Shown: piece after piece, positions 9,958 through 16,129 of the stretch
Layout: every line of letters starts with the position of its first letter
Numbering within the stretch: the stretch's first letter is position 1
Assembly: GCA_002480735.1 (NCBI GenBank)
Contig: DLCS01000080.1
Span: 1-18,381, forward strand
DNA length: 18,381 nt
Origin: Bacillaceae bacterium UBA7792
Lineage (GTDB): Bacteria > Bacillota > Bacilli > Bacillales > Cytobacillaceae
Direction: 5' to 3'
The notes under the pieces: model-generated
What the model saw: the letters and a program-made list of their open reading frames with translations, nothing else
The model's database searches: none
What the model was told of the DNA's origin: nothing
Position numbers and translations under genes: made by a program

Positions 9958-10049
9958 CTATGTGGATTGATCATTGTCGGATGGTTGCCAAGGGCATGTT
10001 CAGCAGTCGCCTATGAATGCACAGGTACAGGGGACAGGATGAAAGTAAT

Positions 10050-10105
10050 ATTCTAATTGTCACAAAATGTTTACTATATTATAATTGGAGAAGAACAATT
10101 AGAAT
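10050..10105. repeat. 11-bp inverted repeat around the lcfA promoter
   Basis: ATTCTAATTGT (10050-10060) and ACAATTAGAAT (10095-10105) are perfect reverse complements, with 34 bases between them. The left arm overlaps the -35 hexamer and the right arm lies just after the start site, so the pair cannot fold in the mRNA and would act, if at all, on DNA. Immediately after comes a second dyad, GTTCAA-AAAA-TTGAAC (10106-10121), in the leader. Either could be an operator; the binding protein is unknown. Confidence 0.55.
10057..10085 (+). promoter_or_regulatory. Sigma-A promoter of lcfA
   Basis: TTGTCA (10057-10062) and a perfect TATAAT (10080-10085) are separated by exactly 17 bases, giving a start near 10092, about 48 bases before the lcfA ATG. 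It is one of the best promoters in the window. No TGAATGA-type FadR box is seen around it; instead the inverted repeat at 10050-10105 brackets it. Confidence 0.8.
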
Positions 10106-10139
10106 GTTCAAAAAATTGAACGAACAAGGGGGTATAAAG

Positions 10140-11846
10140 ATGAATGAACAGAAGCCTTGGCTAGAGCTTTATCCTGAAGAAATTCCACACACGCTTGAAT
10201 ACTCCAAAGAACCTGTCCAAAATTATTTAAAGAAGACAGCAGAAGAATTTCCGAACAAGGTCGCCATTCACTTTATGGGGAAGGAGCTAACCTACAGGGA
10301 GGTATACGAGGATTCACTGAAATTTGCAGGATATTTACAGGGGTTAGGACTTGAAAAAGGGGATCGAGTGGCGATTATGCTACCGAACTGTCCGCAGGCT
10401 GTCATTAGTTATTATGGAATCCTGTTTGCAGGTGGAATTGTTGTTCAAACGAATCCACTATATGTTGAGAGAGAATTAGAGTATCAAATGAAGGATTCTG
10501 GAGCGAAGATGATTGTTGCATTGGATATCCTCTATCCACGGGTAACGAAAGTGATGCCACAAACAGATTTACAGCATGTGATTGTAACCGCTATCAAGGA
10601 CTTTCTACCATTCCCGAAAAATTTGATTTATCCATTTATCCAAAAAAAGCAGTACGGCTTCTCAGTAAATGTCAAGCATGAAGGAAATCAACATCTCTTT
10701 ACAGAAATATTGAAGCAGCCGCAAAGGTCCTTAAAGGAATATGAATTTGATTTCGAGGAGGATTTAGCACTCCTACAATATACGGGGGGAACAACAGGAT
10801 TTCCTAAAGGCGTCATGCTTACCCACAAAAATCTTGTTTCCAATGCCTCCATGTGTGAAGCTTGGCTATATAAGTGCAAAAAAGGTGAAGAGGTGGTCCT
10901 TGGATTTCTTCCATTTTTCCATGTTTATGGGATGACAACCGTCTTAATCCTGTCTGTTATGCAAGGCAACAAAATGGTGCTACTGCCGAAATTTGATATG
11001 GACACCGCCTTAAAGACGATTCAAAAACAGCGCCCAACGATTTTCCCTGGGGCTCCAACGATGTATATTGGCTTGTTGAACCATCCGGATCTCCATAAAT
11101 ATGACCTTTCATCAATTGATTCCTGTATTTCCGGCTCTGCTCCTCTGCCAGTGGAGGTCCAGCAAAAATTCGAAGAGGTCACCGGTGGTAAGCTTGTAGA
11201 AGGCTATGGATTAACAGAATCTTCTCCAGTTACTCATTCCAATTTTCTTTGGGATCGTCCAAGTGTAAAGGGAAGTATCGGGGTCCCTTGGCCGGATACC
11301 GATGCAGGGGTCTTTTCGATTGAAACAGGTGAGCCTCTTCCTGTCGGTGAGGTTGGAGAAATTTGTGTCAAAGGCCCTCAGGTGATGAAAGGGTACTGGA
11401 ACCGTCCTGAAGAAACGGCTCAAACTCTTCGTGATGGTTGGCTACTTACGGGTGATTTGGGGTATATGGATGAAAAAGGTTATTTCTACGTTGTTGATCG
11501 TAAGAAGGATATGATTATTGCAGGAGGATACAATATATATCCGCGTGAAATTGAAGAGGTGCTGTATGAGCATCCAGATATCGTAGAAGTGGTCGCAGCT
11601 GGGGTACCTGATCCGTACCGAGGAGAAACAGTCAAGGCATATGTGGTACTTAAAGAAGGCTCAACAGTAACAGAGAAAGAACTGAATGAGTTTGCACGCA
11701 AATCATTAGCTGCATACAAAGCTCCTAGATTGTATGAATTTAGAAAAGAGCTTCCAAAAACGGCAGTCGGAAAAATTTTGCGAAGAACATTAGTGGAAGA
11801 AGAGAAGAAAAAAATGCAGCAGGAGGAAGAAGAGAAAAAGGCATAG
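10140..11846 (+). CDS. lcfA: Long-chain fatty acid--CoA ligase
   Basis: Acyl-CoA synthetase of the ANL/AMP-binding superfamily (568 residues; about 560 in B. subtilis) that activates long-chain fatty acids with ATP and CoA, the entry step of beta-oxidation. Motifs: P-loop YTGGTTGFPKG (from Tyr214), YGLTES (from Tyr356), LLTGDLGYMD in the hinge region, and C-terminal Lys545 in KTAVGKILRR, which catalyses adenylation. The ATG at 10140 is chosen because AAGGGGG (10126-10132) lies seven bases upstream and MNEQKPWLELYPEEI matches the family N terminus. The frame stays open to 10017, but that part covers the promoter. No convincing terminator follows, so read-through into fadR is expected. Confidence 0.96.
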   Translation: MNEQKPWLELYPEEIPHTLEYSKEPVQNYLKKTAEEFPNKVAIHFMGKELTYREVYEDSLKFAGYLQGLGLEKGDRVAIMLPNCPQAVISYYGILFAGGIVVQTNPLYVERELEYQMKDSGAKMIVALDILYPRVTKVMPQTDLQHVIVTAIKDFLPFPKNLIYPFIQKKQYGFSVNVKHEGNQHLFTEILKQPQRSLKEYEFDFEEDLALLQYTGGTTGFPKGVMLTHKNLVSNASMCEAWLYKCKKGEEVVLGFLPFFHVYGMTTVLILSVMQGNKMVLLPKFDMDTALKTIQKQRPTIFPGAPTMYIGLLNHPDLHKYDLSSIDSCISGSAPLPVEVQQKFEEVTGGKLVEGYGLTESSPVTHSNFLWDRPSVKGSIGVPWPDTDAGVFSIETGEPLPVGEVGEICVKGPQVMKGYWNRPEETAQTLRDGWLLTGDLGYMDEKGYFYVVDRKKDMIIAGGYNIYPREIEEVLYEHPDIVEVVAAGVPDPYRGETVKAYVVLKEGSTVTEKELNEFARKSLAAYKAPRLYEFRKELPKTAVGKILRRTLVEEEKKKMQQEEEEKKA

Positions 11847-11889
11847 AGCTTGCCCAAAAAAATAATTCTCAAGCAGGACTTGAATTTTC

Positions 11890-11918
11890 TTGACATAAAC
11901 TAAATGCACTACTATCAT
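11890..11918 (+). promoter_or_regulatory. Sigma-A promoter of fadR-fadB
   Basis: A perfect TTGACA (11890-11895), a 17-base spacer and TATCAT (11913-11918, five of six) predict a start near 11925, inside the adjoining FadR-type palindrome. The 194-base gap between lcfA and fadR thus holds this promoter and its operator. Confidence 0.8.
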
Positions 11919-11950
11919 AAAATTATGAATGATGATTCATTCATAATTTT
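11919..11950. promoter_or_regulatory. FadR operator (TGAATGA-N4-TCATTCA palindrome)
   Basis: AAAATTATGAATGA (11919-11932) and TCATTCATAATTTT (11937-11950) are perfect 14-bp arms around TGAT. The inner part fits the 7-4-7 layout of the FadR site known in B. subtilis (TGAATGA, four bases, TCATTCA). It directly follows the -10 and covers the predicted start, a repressing position, implying autoregulation relieved by long-chain acyl-CoA. The AT-rich palindrome is followed by a T-rich run and could also weaken read-through from lcfA, but its low GC content makes a true terminator unlikely. Confidence 0.82.
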
Positions 11951-12040
11951 ATTTTTTGTTGAAGTATTGATTCTTTCAGCTAGTTAGAAGAAACTAAGAA
12001 ATAGATGGAACAACTAGGTTTCTTGAAGGGAGGGCATCGA

Positions 12041-12625
12041 TTGAAGAAAAACAAACCTAAATACATGCAGATTATTGATGCGGCAGTTATTGTAATCGCT
12101 GAGAATGGCTACCATCAAGCCCAGGTCTCAAAAATTGCTAAGCAAGCAGGAGTTGCCGATGGTACCATATATTTATATTTCAAAAATAAAGAAGATATTC
12201 TGATCTCTCTTTTTCAAGAAAAAATGGGTAATTTCGTTGAAAAAATTGAAGAGGTTATAGCAGGAAAACAGTACGCAGCAGAGAAGTTATTAATGATGGT
12301 GGAAACTCATTTCAAAATACTATCAGAGGATCCACATTTAGCGATTGTCACTCAGCTGGAATTAAGACAATCGAACAAAGACCTCAGATTGAGAATTAAT
12401 CATGTTCTAAAAGGTTATTTAAAGGTCATTGACCAAATCTTAACCGAGGGAATGGAAAATGGAGAATTCTCAAGTGAATTAAACATCCGTCTTGCCAGAC
12501 AAATGATCTTTGGAACAATGGATGAAACGGCAACAACTTGGGTCATGAGCGATCAGAAATATGATCTTCAAGCGCTAGCAATACCTGTTCACAAGCTACT
12601 TCTGAACGGGTGCGGAACAAAATAA
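12041..12625 (+). CDS. fadR: TetR-family fatty acid degradation regulator FadR
   Basis: DNA-binding repressor of fatty acid degradation genes (formerly YsiA in B. subtilis), which releases DNA on binding long-chain acyl-CoA. The N-terminal TetR helix-turn-helix is clear (about residues 10-50: IIDAAVIVIAENGY, SKIAKQAGVADGTIYLYFKNKEDIL). The remainder is the helical ligand-binding domain, including VTQLELRQSN and RLARQMIFGTMDETATTWVM. The TTG at 12041 is preferred: AAGGGAGGG (12026-12034) is six bases upstream, and the resulting 194 residues starting MKKNKPKYMQII equal the B. subtilis length. An in-frame ATG at 12005 would add 12 unrelated residues and lacks a good ribosome binding site. fadB follows after 29 bases. 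Confidence 0.95.
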   Translation: MKKNKPKYMQIIDAAVIVIAENGYHQAQVSKIAKQAGVADGTIYLYFKNKEDILISLFQEKMGNFVEKIEEVIAGKQYAAEKLLMMVETHFKILSEDPHLAIVTQLELRQSNKDLRLRINHVLKGYLKVIDQILTEGMENGEFSSELNIRLARQMIFGTMDETATTWVMSDQKYDLQALAIPVHKLLLNGCGTK

Positions 12626-12654
12626 GATAAAACGGTGAAGAAGGGGGTACGAAA

Positions 12655-13428
12655 ATGGAGTATTTAAAATGGTCATATGAAGATTTCGTTGCAACCATCA
12701 AAATTGACCGGCCACCAGCTAATGCCTTATCATCTGGGTTAATACAGGAACTTTCTTCTGTTCTGGATGAAATCGAGCCGAATGAAAAAATTCGCGTGAT
12801 TTTAATCCATGGAGAGGGACGCTTTTTCTCTGCTGGTGCTGACATTAAGGAATTTACTTCTGTTCAATCCGAGGATGATTTTTCAAACCTTGGTACAAAT
12901 GGTCAGAATCTCTTTGACCGGATGGAAAACTTTCCGAAGCCAATTATTGCAGCTATCCATGGGGCTGCTCTCGGCGGCGGATTAGAGCTTGCGATGGCGT
13001 GTCACTTCAGGCTCGTTACAGAAAACGCGAAGCTTGGGTTACCGGAGCTACAGCTAGGAATTATTCCTGGATTTGCAGGAACCCAACGTCTACCCCGTTA
13101 TGTAGGGGTTGCAAGGGCAGCGGAAATGATGTTTACGAGTGATCCGATCACAGGCAAAGAAGCTGTCCAATACGGGTTAGCCAATCATGCATATACTGAC
13201 GATGAGCTTTTAGAAAAAGCATATGACATGGCTAAAAAAATCGGCAAAAAGAGCCCGATTGCCATTGGCGCAGCTATTGAACTATTAAACTATTCGAAGA
13301 CAAAGGAATTCTATACTGGTGTCAAAAGGGAAGCTGAGCTTTTTGGACAAGTGTTTATTACCGAAGATGCGAAGGAAGGAATTTCCGCCTTCATTGAGAA
13401 AAGGGAGCCTAAATTCACTGGTAAATGA
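12655..13428 (+). CDS. fadB: Enoyl-CoA hydratase
   Basis: Crotonase-fold enzyme (257 residues; 258 in B. subtilis) that hydrates trans-2-enoyl-CoA to 3-hydroxyacyl-CoA in beta-oxidation. The oxyanion-hole segments FSAGADIKEF and HGAALGGGLELAMAC are intact. Both catalytic glutamates of hydratases are present as Glu111 (LELAM) and Glu131 (LPELQLG), which argues for true hydratase activity rather than isomerase alone. This is the single-domain Bacillus FadB, not the large bifunctional E. coli FadB. AAGGGGG (12641-12647) lies seven bases before the ATG. It is co-transcribed with fadR. The 258-base gap before etfB holds repeat copy C and a possible promoter, and no terminator is apparent. Confidence 0.94.
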   Translation: MEYLKWSYEDFVATIKIDRPPANALSSGLIQELSSVLDEIEPNEKIRVILIHGEGRFFSAGADIKEFTSVQSEDDFSNLGTNGQNLFDRMENFPKPIIAAIHGAALGGGLELAMACHFRLVTENAKLGLPELQLGIIPGFAGTQRLPRYVGVARAAEMMFTSDPITGKEAVQYGLANHAYTDDELLEKAYDMAKKIGKKSPIAIGAAIELLNYSKTKEFYTGVKREAELFGQVFITEDAKEGISAFIEKREPKFTGK

Positions 13429-13536
13429 TTAATTTTCTTAATTTTAGAATTTGTTAGCGTTCACAAATTGAGTTTTGGAGCTTGCCTTGGTAAGACTCTT
13501 TAACATAATGGCACTGTTAATGTACATTGTTGATCC

Positions 13537-13611
13537 TAGCCTTATACGTGTGCGTGAACGGGTTTTATTCGGTACGAATAACTTAGTGAACGGACACGTA
13601 TAAGGCGGTAT
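13537..13611 (+). repeat. Dispersed intergenic hairpin repeat, copy C
   Basis: Third copy of the element, inside the fad-etf cluster. Outer arms GCCTTATACGTGT (13539-13551) and ACACGTATAAGGC (13594-13606) pair over 13 bp, and after one mismatch two more pairs follow. The inner hairpin TTATTCG-GTA-CGAATAA (13565-13581) is perfect. Compared with copy A, ACGTAC/GTACGT has become ACGTGT/ACACGT, so both arms changed together. It has no U-tract and should not be an intrinsic terminator. Confidence 0.86.
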
Positions 13612-13629
13612 GCAGTGCAACAACAAAAT

Positions 13630-13658
13630 ATGACAGAGCCAACATAATCATCTATTAT
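13630..13658 (+). promoter_or_regulatory. Possible internal promoter of etfBA
   Basis: ATGACA (13630-13635, five of six) and TATTAT (13653-13658, five of six) are separated by exactly 17 bases, giving a start near 13665, ahead of AGGAGGGG and the etfB ATG. It begins 19 bases after repeat copy C. If active it would give etfBA expression independent of the fadR promoter. Confidence 0.45.
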
Positions 13659-13686
13659 ATCTTGAACATTATTAGGAGGGGAAACC

Positions 13687-14460
13687 ATGAATATCTATGT
13701 ACTAATGAAAAGAACTTTCGATACGGAAGAGAAGATTACGATTTCTGGTGGCCAAATCAATGAGGATGGAGCAGAGTTTATCATCAATCCTTATGATGAA
13801 TATGCCGTAGAAGAGGCTATCCAAGTCCGTGATGCACATGGTGGAGAAGTTACCGTGGTTTCGGTTGGAAATGAAGAGGCGGAAAAACAGCTTCGCACAG
13901 CATTAGCAATGGGTGCTGACAAGGCCGTTCTGATCAATACGGAAGATGATTTAGATTACAGTGACCAATATACAACAGCTAAGATTCTAGCTGAATTCCT
14001 AAAAGATAAAGAAGCCGATTTGATCATTGGCGGAAATGTGGCTATTGATGGTGGTTCTGGGCAGGTTGGACCACGCGTAGCCGAGCTGCTTGGCATCCCA
14101 TATGTAACGACGATAACAAAGCTAGAGATTAACGGGTCAGATGTAAAGGTTGTTCGTGATGTTGAAGGAGATTCAGAAGTAATCGAAACAAGCCTACCTC
14201 TACTTGTTACTGCTCAGCAGGGTCTAAATGAGCCTCGCTATCCTTCTCTACCAGGGATTATGAAGGCGAAGAAGAAGCCTCTTGATGAGTTAGAGCTTGA
14301 TGATTTAGATCTTGATGAGGATGACGTTGAGGCAAAAACAAAAACGATCGAGATTTATTTACCAGCTCAAAAAGCAGCTGGAAGAGTGCTTGAGGGCGAG
14401 TTAACCGATCAGGTGAAGGAATTGGTAAGCTTACTTCACAACGAAGCTAAAGTAGTTTGA
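13687..14460 (+). CDS. etfB: Electron transfer flavoprotein beta subunit
   Basis: Beta subunit (257 residues) of the soluble FAD-containing electron transfer flavoprotein, which accepts electrons from acyl-CoA dehydrogenases and passes them toward the quinone pool; this subunit binds AMP. Family features: N-terminal IYVLMKRTFDTEEKI; VVSVGNEEAEKQLRTALAMGADKAVLI; GGNVAIDGGSGQVGPRVAELLGIPYVT; and RYPSLPGIMKAKKKPL. The acidic segment LDELELDDLDLDEDDVE (about 199-215) is a family-variable linker. AGGAGGGG (13674-13681) lies five bases before the ATG. etfA follows after 69 bases without a terminator. Confidence 0.96.
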   Translation: MNIYVLMKRTFDTEEKITISGGQINEDGAEFIINPYDEYAVEEAIQVRDAHGGEVTVVSVGNEEAEKQLRTALAMGADKAVLINTEDDLDYSDQYTTAKILAEFLKDKEADLIIGGNVAIDGGSGQVGPRVAELLGIPYVTTITKLEINGSDVKVVRDVEGDSEVIETSLPLLVTAQQGLNEPRYPSLPGIMKAKKKPLDELELDDLDLDEDDVEAKTKTIEIYLPAQKAAGRVLEGELTDQVKELVSLLHNEAKVV

Positions 14461-14529
14461 TAACTCGAAATTAACCCTGATTAAGGATTACGTGAGAATT
14501 TCTGAAAATATCATACAGGAGGAGTCGAA

Positions 14530-15507
14530 ATGGCTAGAAAAGTATTAGTATTAGGCGAAGTTCGTGATGGTTCATTACGTAACGTTTCATATGAAGCAAT
14601 TGGTGCAGCTAAGACTGTAGCTGAAGGTGGAGAAGTAGTTGGAGTGCTTCTTGGTGCTTCAGTCTCTAATTTAGCGAATGACTTGATTCAATATGGTGCA
14701 GATCGAGTCGTTGTTGTAGAGGACGAAAAGCTTGAACAATATACCTCTGATGGATATGCTCAAGGCTTATTAGCTGTGATTGATTCAGAACAGCCAGAAG
14801 GCATTATTTTTGGACATACTTCATTAGGAAAGGATCTATCACCAAAGCTTGCTAGTAAGCTAGATTCTGGATTAATTTCGGATGTGACTGGAATTGAAGT
14901 GGCTGGAGGAAATATCGTCTTTACTCGCCCAATCTATTCCGGTAAAGCATTTGAAAAGAAAATTGTAACAGATGGAATCATCTTTGCAACGGTACGTCCA
15001 AATAATATCGCTCCTCTAGAAAAGGACGAATCAAGAACCGGCGATGTTACATCCCTTTCTGTAGAGATTAAAGACCTACGTACGATTATTAAGGAAGTCG
15101 TGCGTAAGGCGACAGAGGGTGTGGACCTTTCTGAAGCAAAGGTTGTCGTAGCTGGAGGCCGTGGTGTTAAGAGTGAAGAAGGCTTTGAGCCTTTAAAAGA
15201 GCTTGCCAACGTCCTTGGTGGAGCAGTCGGTGCATCTCGTGGAGCTTGTGATGCAGAGTACTGTGACTATTCACTACAAATTGGCCAAACAGGTAAGGTT
15301 GTTACACCAGACCTTTACATCGCTTGCGGTATTTCTGGAGCCATCCAACATTTAGCTGGAATGTCCAACTCAAAAGTAATTGTTGCCATCAACAAGGATC
15401 CGGAAGCTAACATCTTTAATGTAGCTGATTACGGCATTGTCGGAGACCTATTTGAGGTTGTTCCGATGCTAACTGAAGAATTCAAAAAATTAAAAGTAAA
15501 TGCGTAA
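14530..15507 (+). CDS. etfA: Electron transfer flavoprotein alpha subunit
   Basis: Alpha subunit (325 residues) of the electron transfer flavoprotein, carrying most of the FAD site. The N-terminal half is the alpha/beta ETF domain. The C-terminal half has [52 protein letters not shown] and the signature [13 protein letters not shown] (262-274), followed by [22 protein letters not shown], all FAD-contacting in the family. AGGAGGAG (14517-14524) precedes the ATG by five bases. With etfB it completes the heterodimer, and a strong terminator closes the cluster here. Confidence 0.97.
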   Translation: MARKVLVLGEVRDGSLRNVSYEAIGAAKTVAEGGEVVGVLLGASVSNLANDLIQYGADRVVVVEDEKLEQYTSDGYAQGLLAVIDSEQPEGIIFGHTSLGKDLSPKLASKLDSGLISDVTGIEVAGGNIVFTRPIYSGKAFEKKIVTDGIIFATVRPNNIAPLEKDESRTGDVTSLSVEIKDLRTIIKEVVRKATEGVDLSEAKVVVAGGRGVKSEEGFEPLKELANVLGGAVGASRGACDAEYCDYSLQIGQTGKVVTPDLYIACGISGAIQHLAGMSNSKVIVAINKDPEANIFNVADYGIVGDLFEVVPMLTEEFKKLKVNA

Positions 15508-15515
15508 TTAAAACG

Positions 15516-15549
15516 ACGGGCGGTGTAAAAACCGCTCGTTCTATTTTTT
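15516..15549 (+). terminator. Intrinsic terminator after etfA
   Basis: ACGGGCGGT (15516-15524) pairs with ACCGCTCGT (15531-15539) over nine bases with one G-T wobble, loop GTAAAA, followed by CTATTTTTTG with six T (15544-15549). It ends the fad-etf cluster. Confidence 0.9.
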
Positions 15550-15593
15550 GCATAGATGCTTGTATTAGGGGCAAATTACTTTCGAACAAATTA

Positions 15594-15623
15594 TTAGCAT
15601 CGTCACTTGAACGATGATATACT
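15594..15623 (+). promoter_or_regulatory. Extended -10 promoter of trxA, with an overlapping dyad
   Basis: TGATATACT (15615-15623) is an extended -10 (TGN plus TATACT). TTAGCA (15594-15599, four of six) lies 18 bases before TATACT. The dyad CATCGT-CACTTGA-ACGATG (15598-15616) fills the spacer and could be an operator. The predicted start near 15630 leaves a leader of about 90 bases, in which GCTGTGC (15653-15659) can pair with GCATAGC (15689-15695). Confidence 0.6.
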
Positions 15624-15720
15624 GACCTTAGTATTTAAATTATAGAAAAAAGGCTGTGCTGTGGAGTAGGCGACTTTCATGAAGCCGTGCATAGCAAGCA
15701 TATTTAGGAGGTAATAGATT

Positions 15721-16035
15721 ATGGCAATTATGAATGTAACTGACCAAAATTTTGATAAGGAAACGAGTACCGGTGTTGTACTAGCAGATTTCTGGGCACC
15801 ATGGTGCGGACCATGTAAAATGATCGCTCCTGTCCTTGAAGAGCTTGATCAAGAGCTTGGAGATAAGCTAAGAATTGTGAAGCTTGATGTCGATGATAAC
15901 CAAGAAACTGCTGCTAAATTTGGCGTGATGAGCATCCCAACATTACTTGTCTTCAAAGATGGAGAAGTAGTTGATAAAGTGGTTGGCTTCCAGCCAAAAG
16001 AAGCCCTTGCAGAACGCTTAAATTCTCATCTATAA
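15721..16035 (+). CDS. trxA: Thioredoxin
   Basis: Classic cytoplasmic thioredoxin (104 residues, standard length) that reduces protein disulfides and is itself reduced by thioredoxin reductase. The active site WCGPC is at residues 28-32. Also present are the buried-Asp region ([11 protein letters not shown]), KLDVDDN, the cis-proline loop SIPTLLVF, and the C-terminal GFQPKEAL. There is no signal peptide. AGGAGGT (15706-15712) lies eight bases before the ATG. It is transcribed alone, with its own promoter and terminator, which fits an essential and stress-responsive gene. Confidence 0.98.
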   Translation: MAIMNVTDQNFDKETSTGVVLADFWAPWCGPCKMIAPVLEELDQELGDKLRIVKLDVDDNQETAAKFGVMSIPTLLVFKDGEVVDKVVGFQPKEALAERLNSHL

Positions 16036-16046
16036 GAATTTGCCCT

Positions 16047-16085
16047 AAAAAAATCTCCTGACGAATGTGGTCAGGAGATTTTTTT
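16047..16085 (+). terminator. Strong intrinsic terminator after trxA
   Basis: ATCTCCTGAC (16053-16062) pairs perfectly with GTCAGGAGAT (16070-16079) around GAATGTG. Seven A precede the stem and seven T follow it (16079-16085), lengthening the helix and allowing action on both strands. Confidence 0.94.
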
Positions 16086-16129
16086 GATATAGTAATTACA
16101 GAAGTAAGAAGGGTGGGGGTGAAAAAACA

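Noticed and set aside
11849..11889. A weak hairpin TCAAG-CAGGA-CTTGA after lcfA as a terminator.
   Set aside because: It has only five continuous pairs, it is AT-rich and it runs into the -35 of the fadR promoter. Read-through is more likely.
13444..13626. Minus-strand frames through the repeats that share residues such as LFVPNKTRSR (also 4881-5066, and VPNKT in copy A).
   Set aside because: The shared peptide is simply the translation of the conserved hairpin core. There is no ribosome binding site and the frames differ outside the core, so I treat them as non-coding.
15596..15599. AGCA upstream of trxA as a possible Spx recognition motif.
   Set aside because: Spx-dependent promoters have AGCA near -44. 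Here it lies at about -34 to -31 relative to the predicted start and overlaps the presumed -35, and four bases are easily met by chance.
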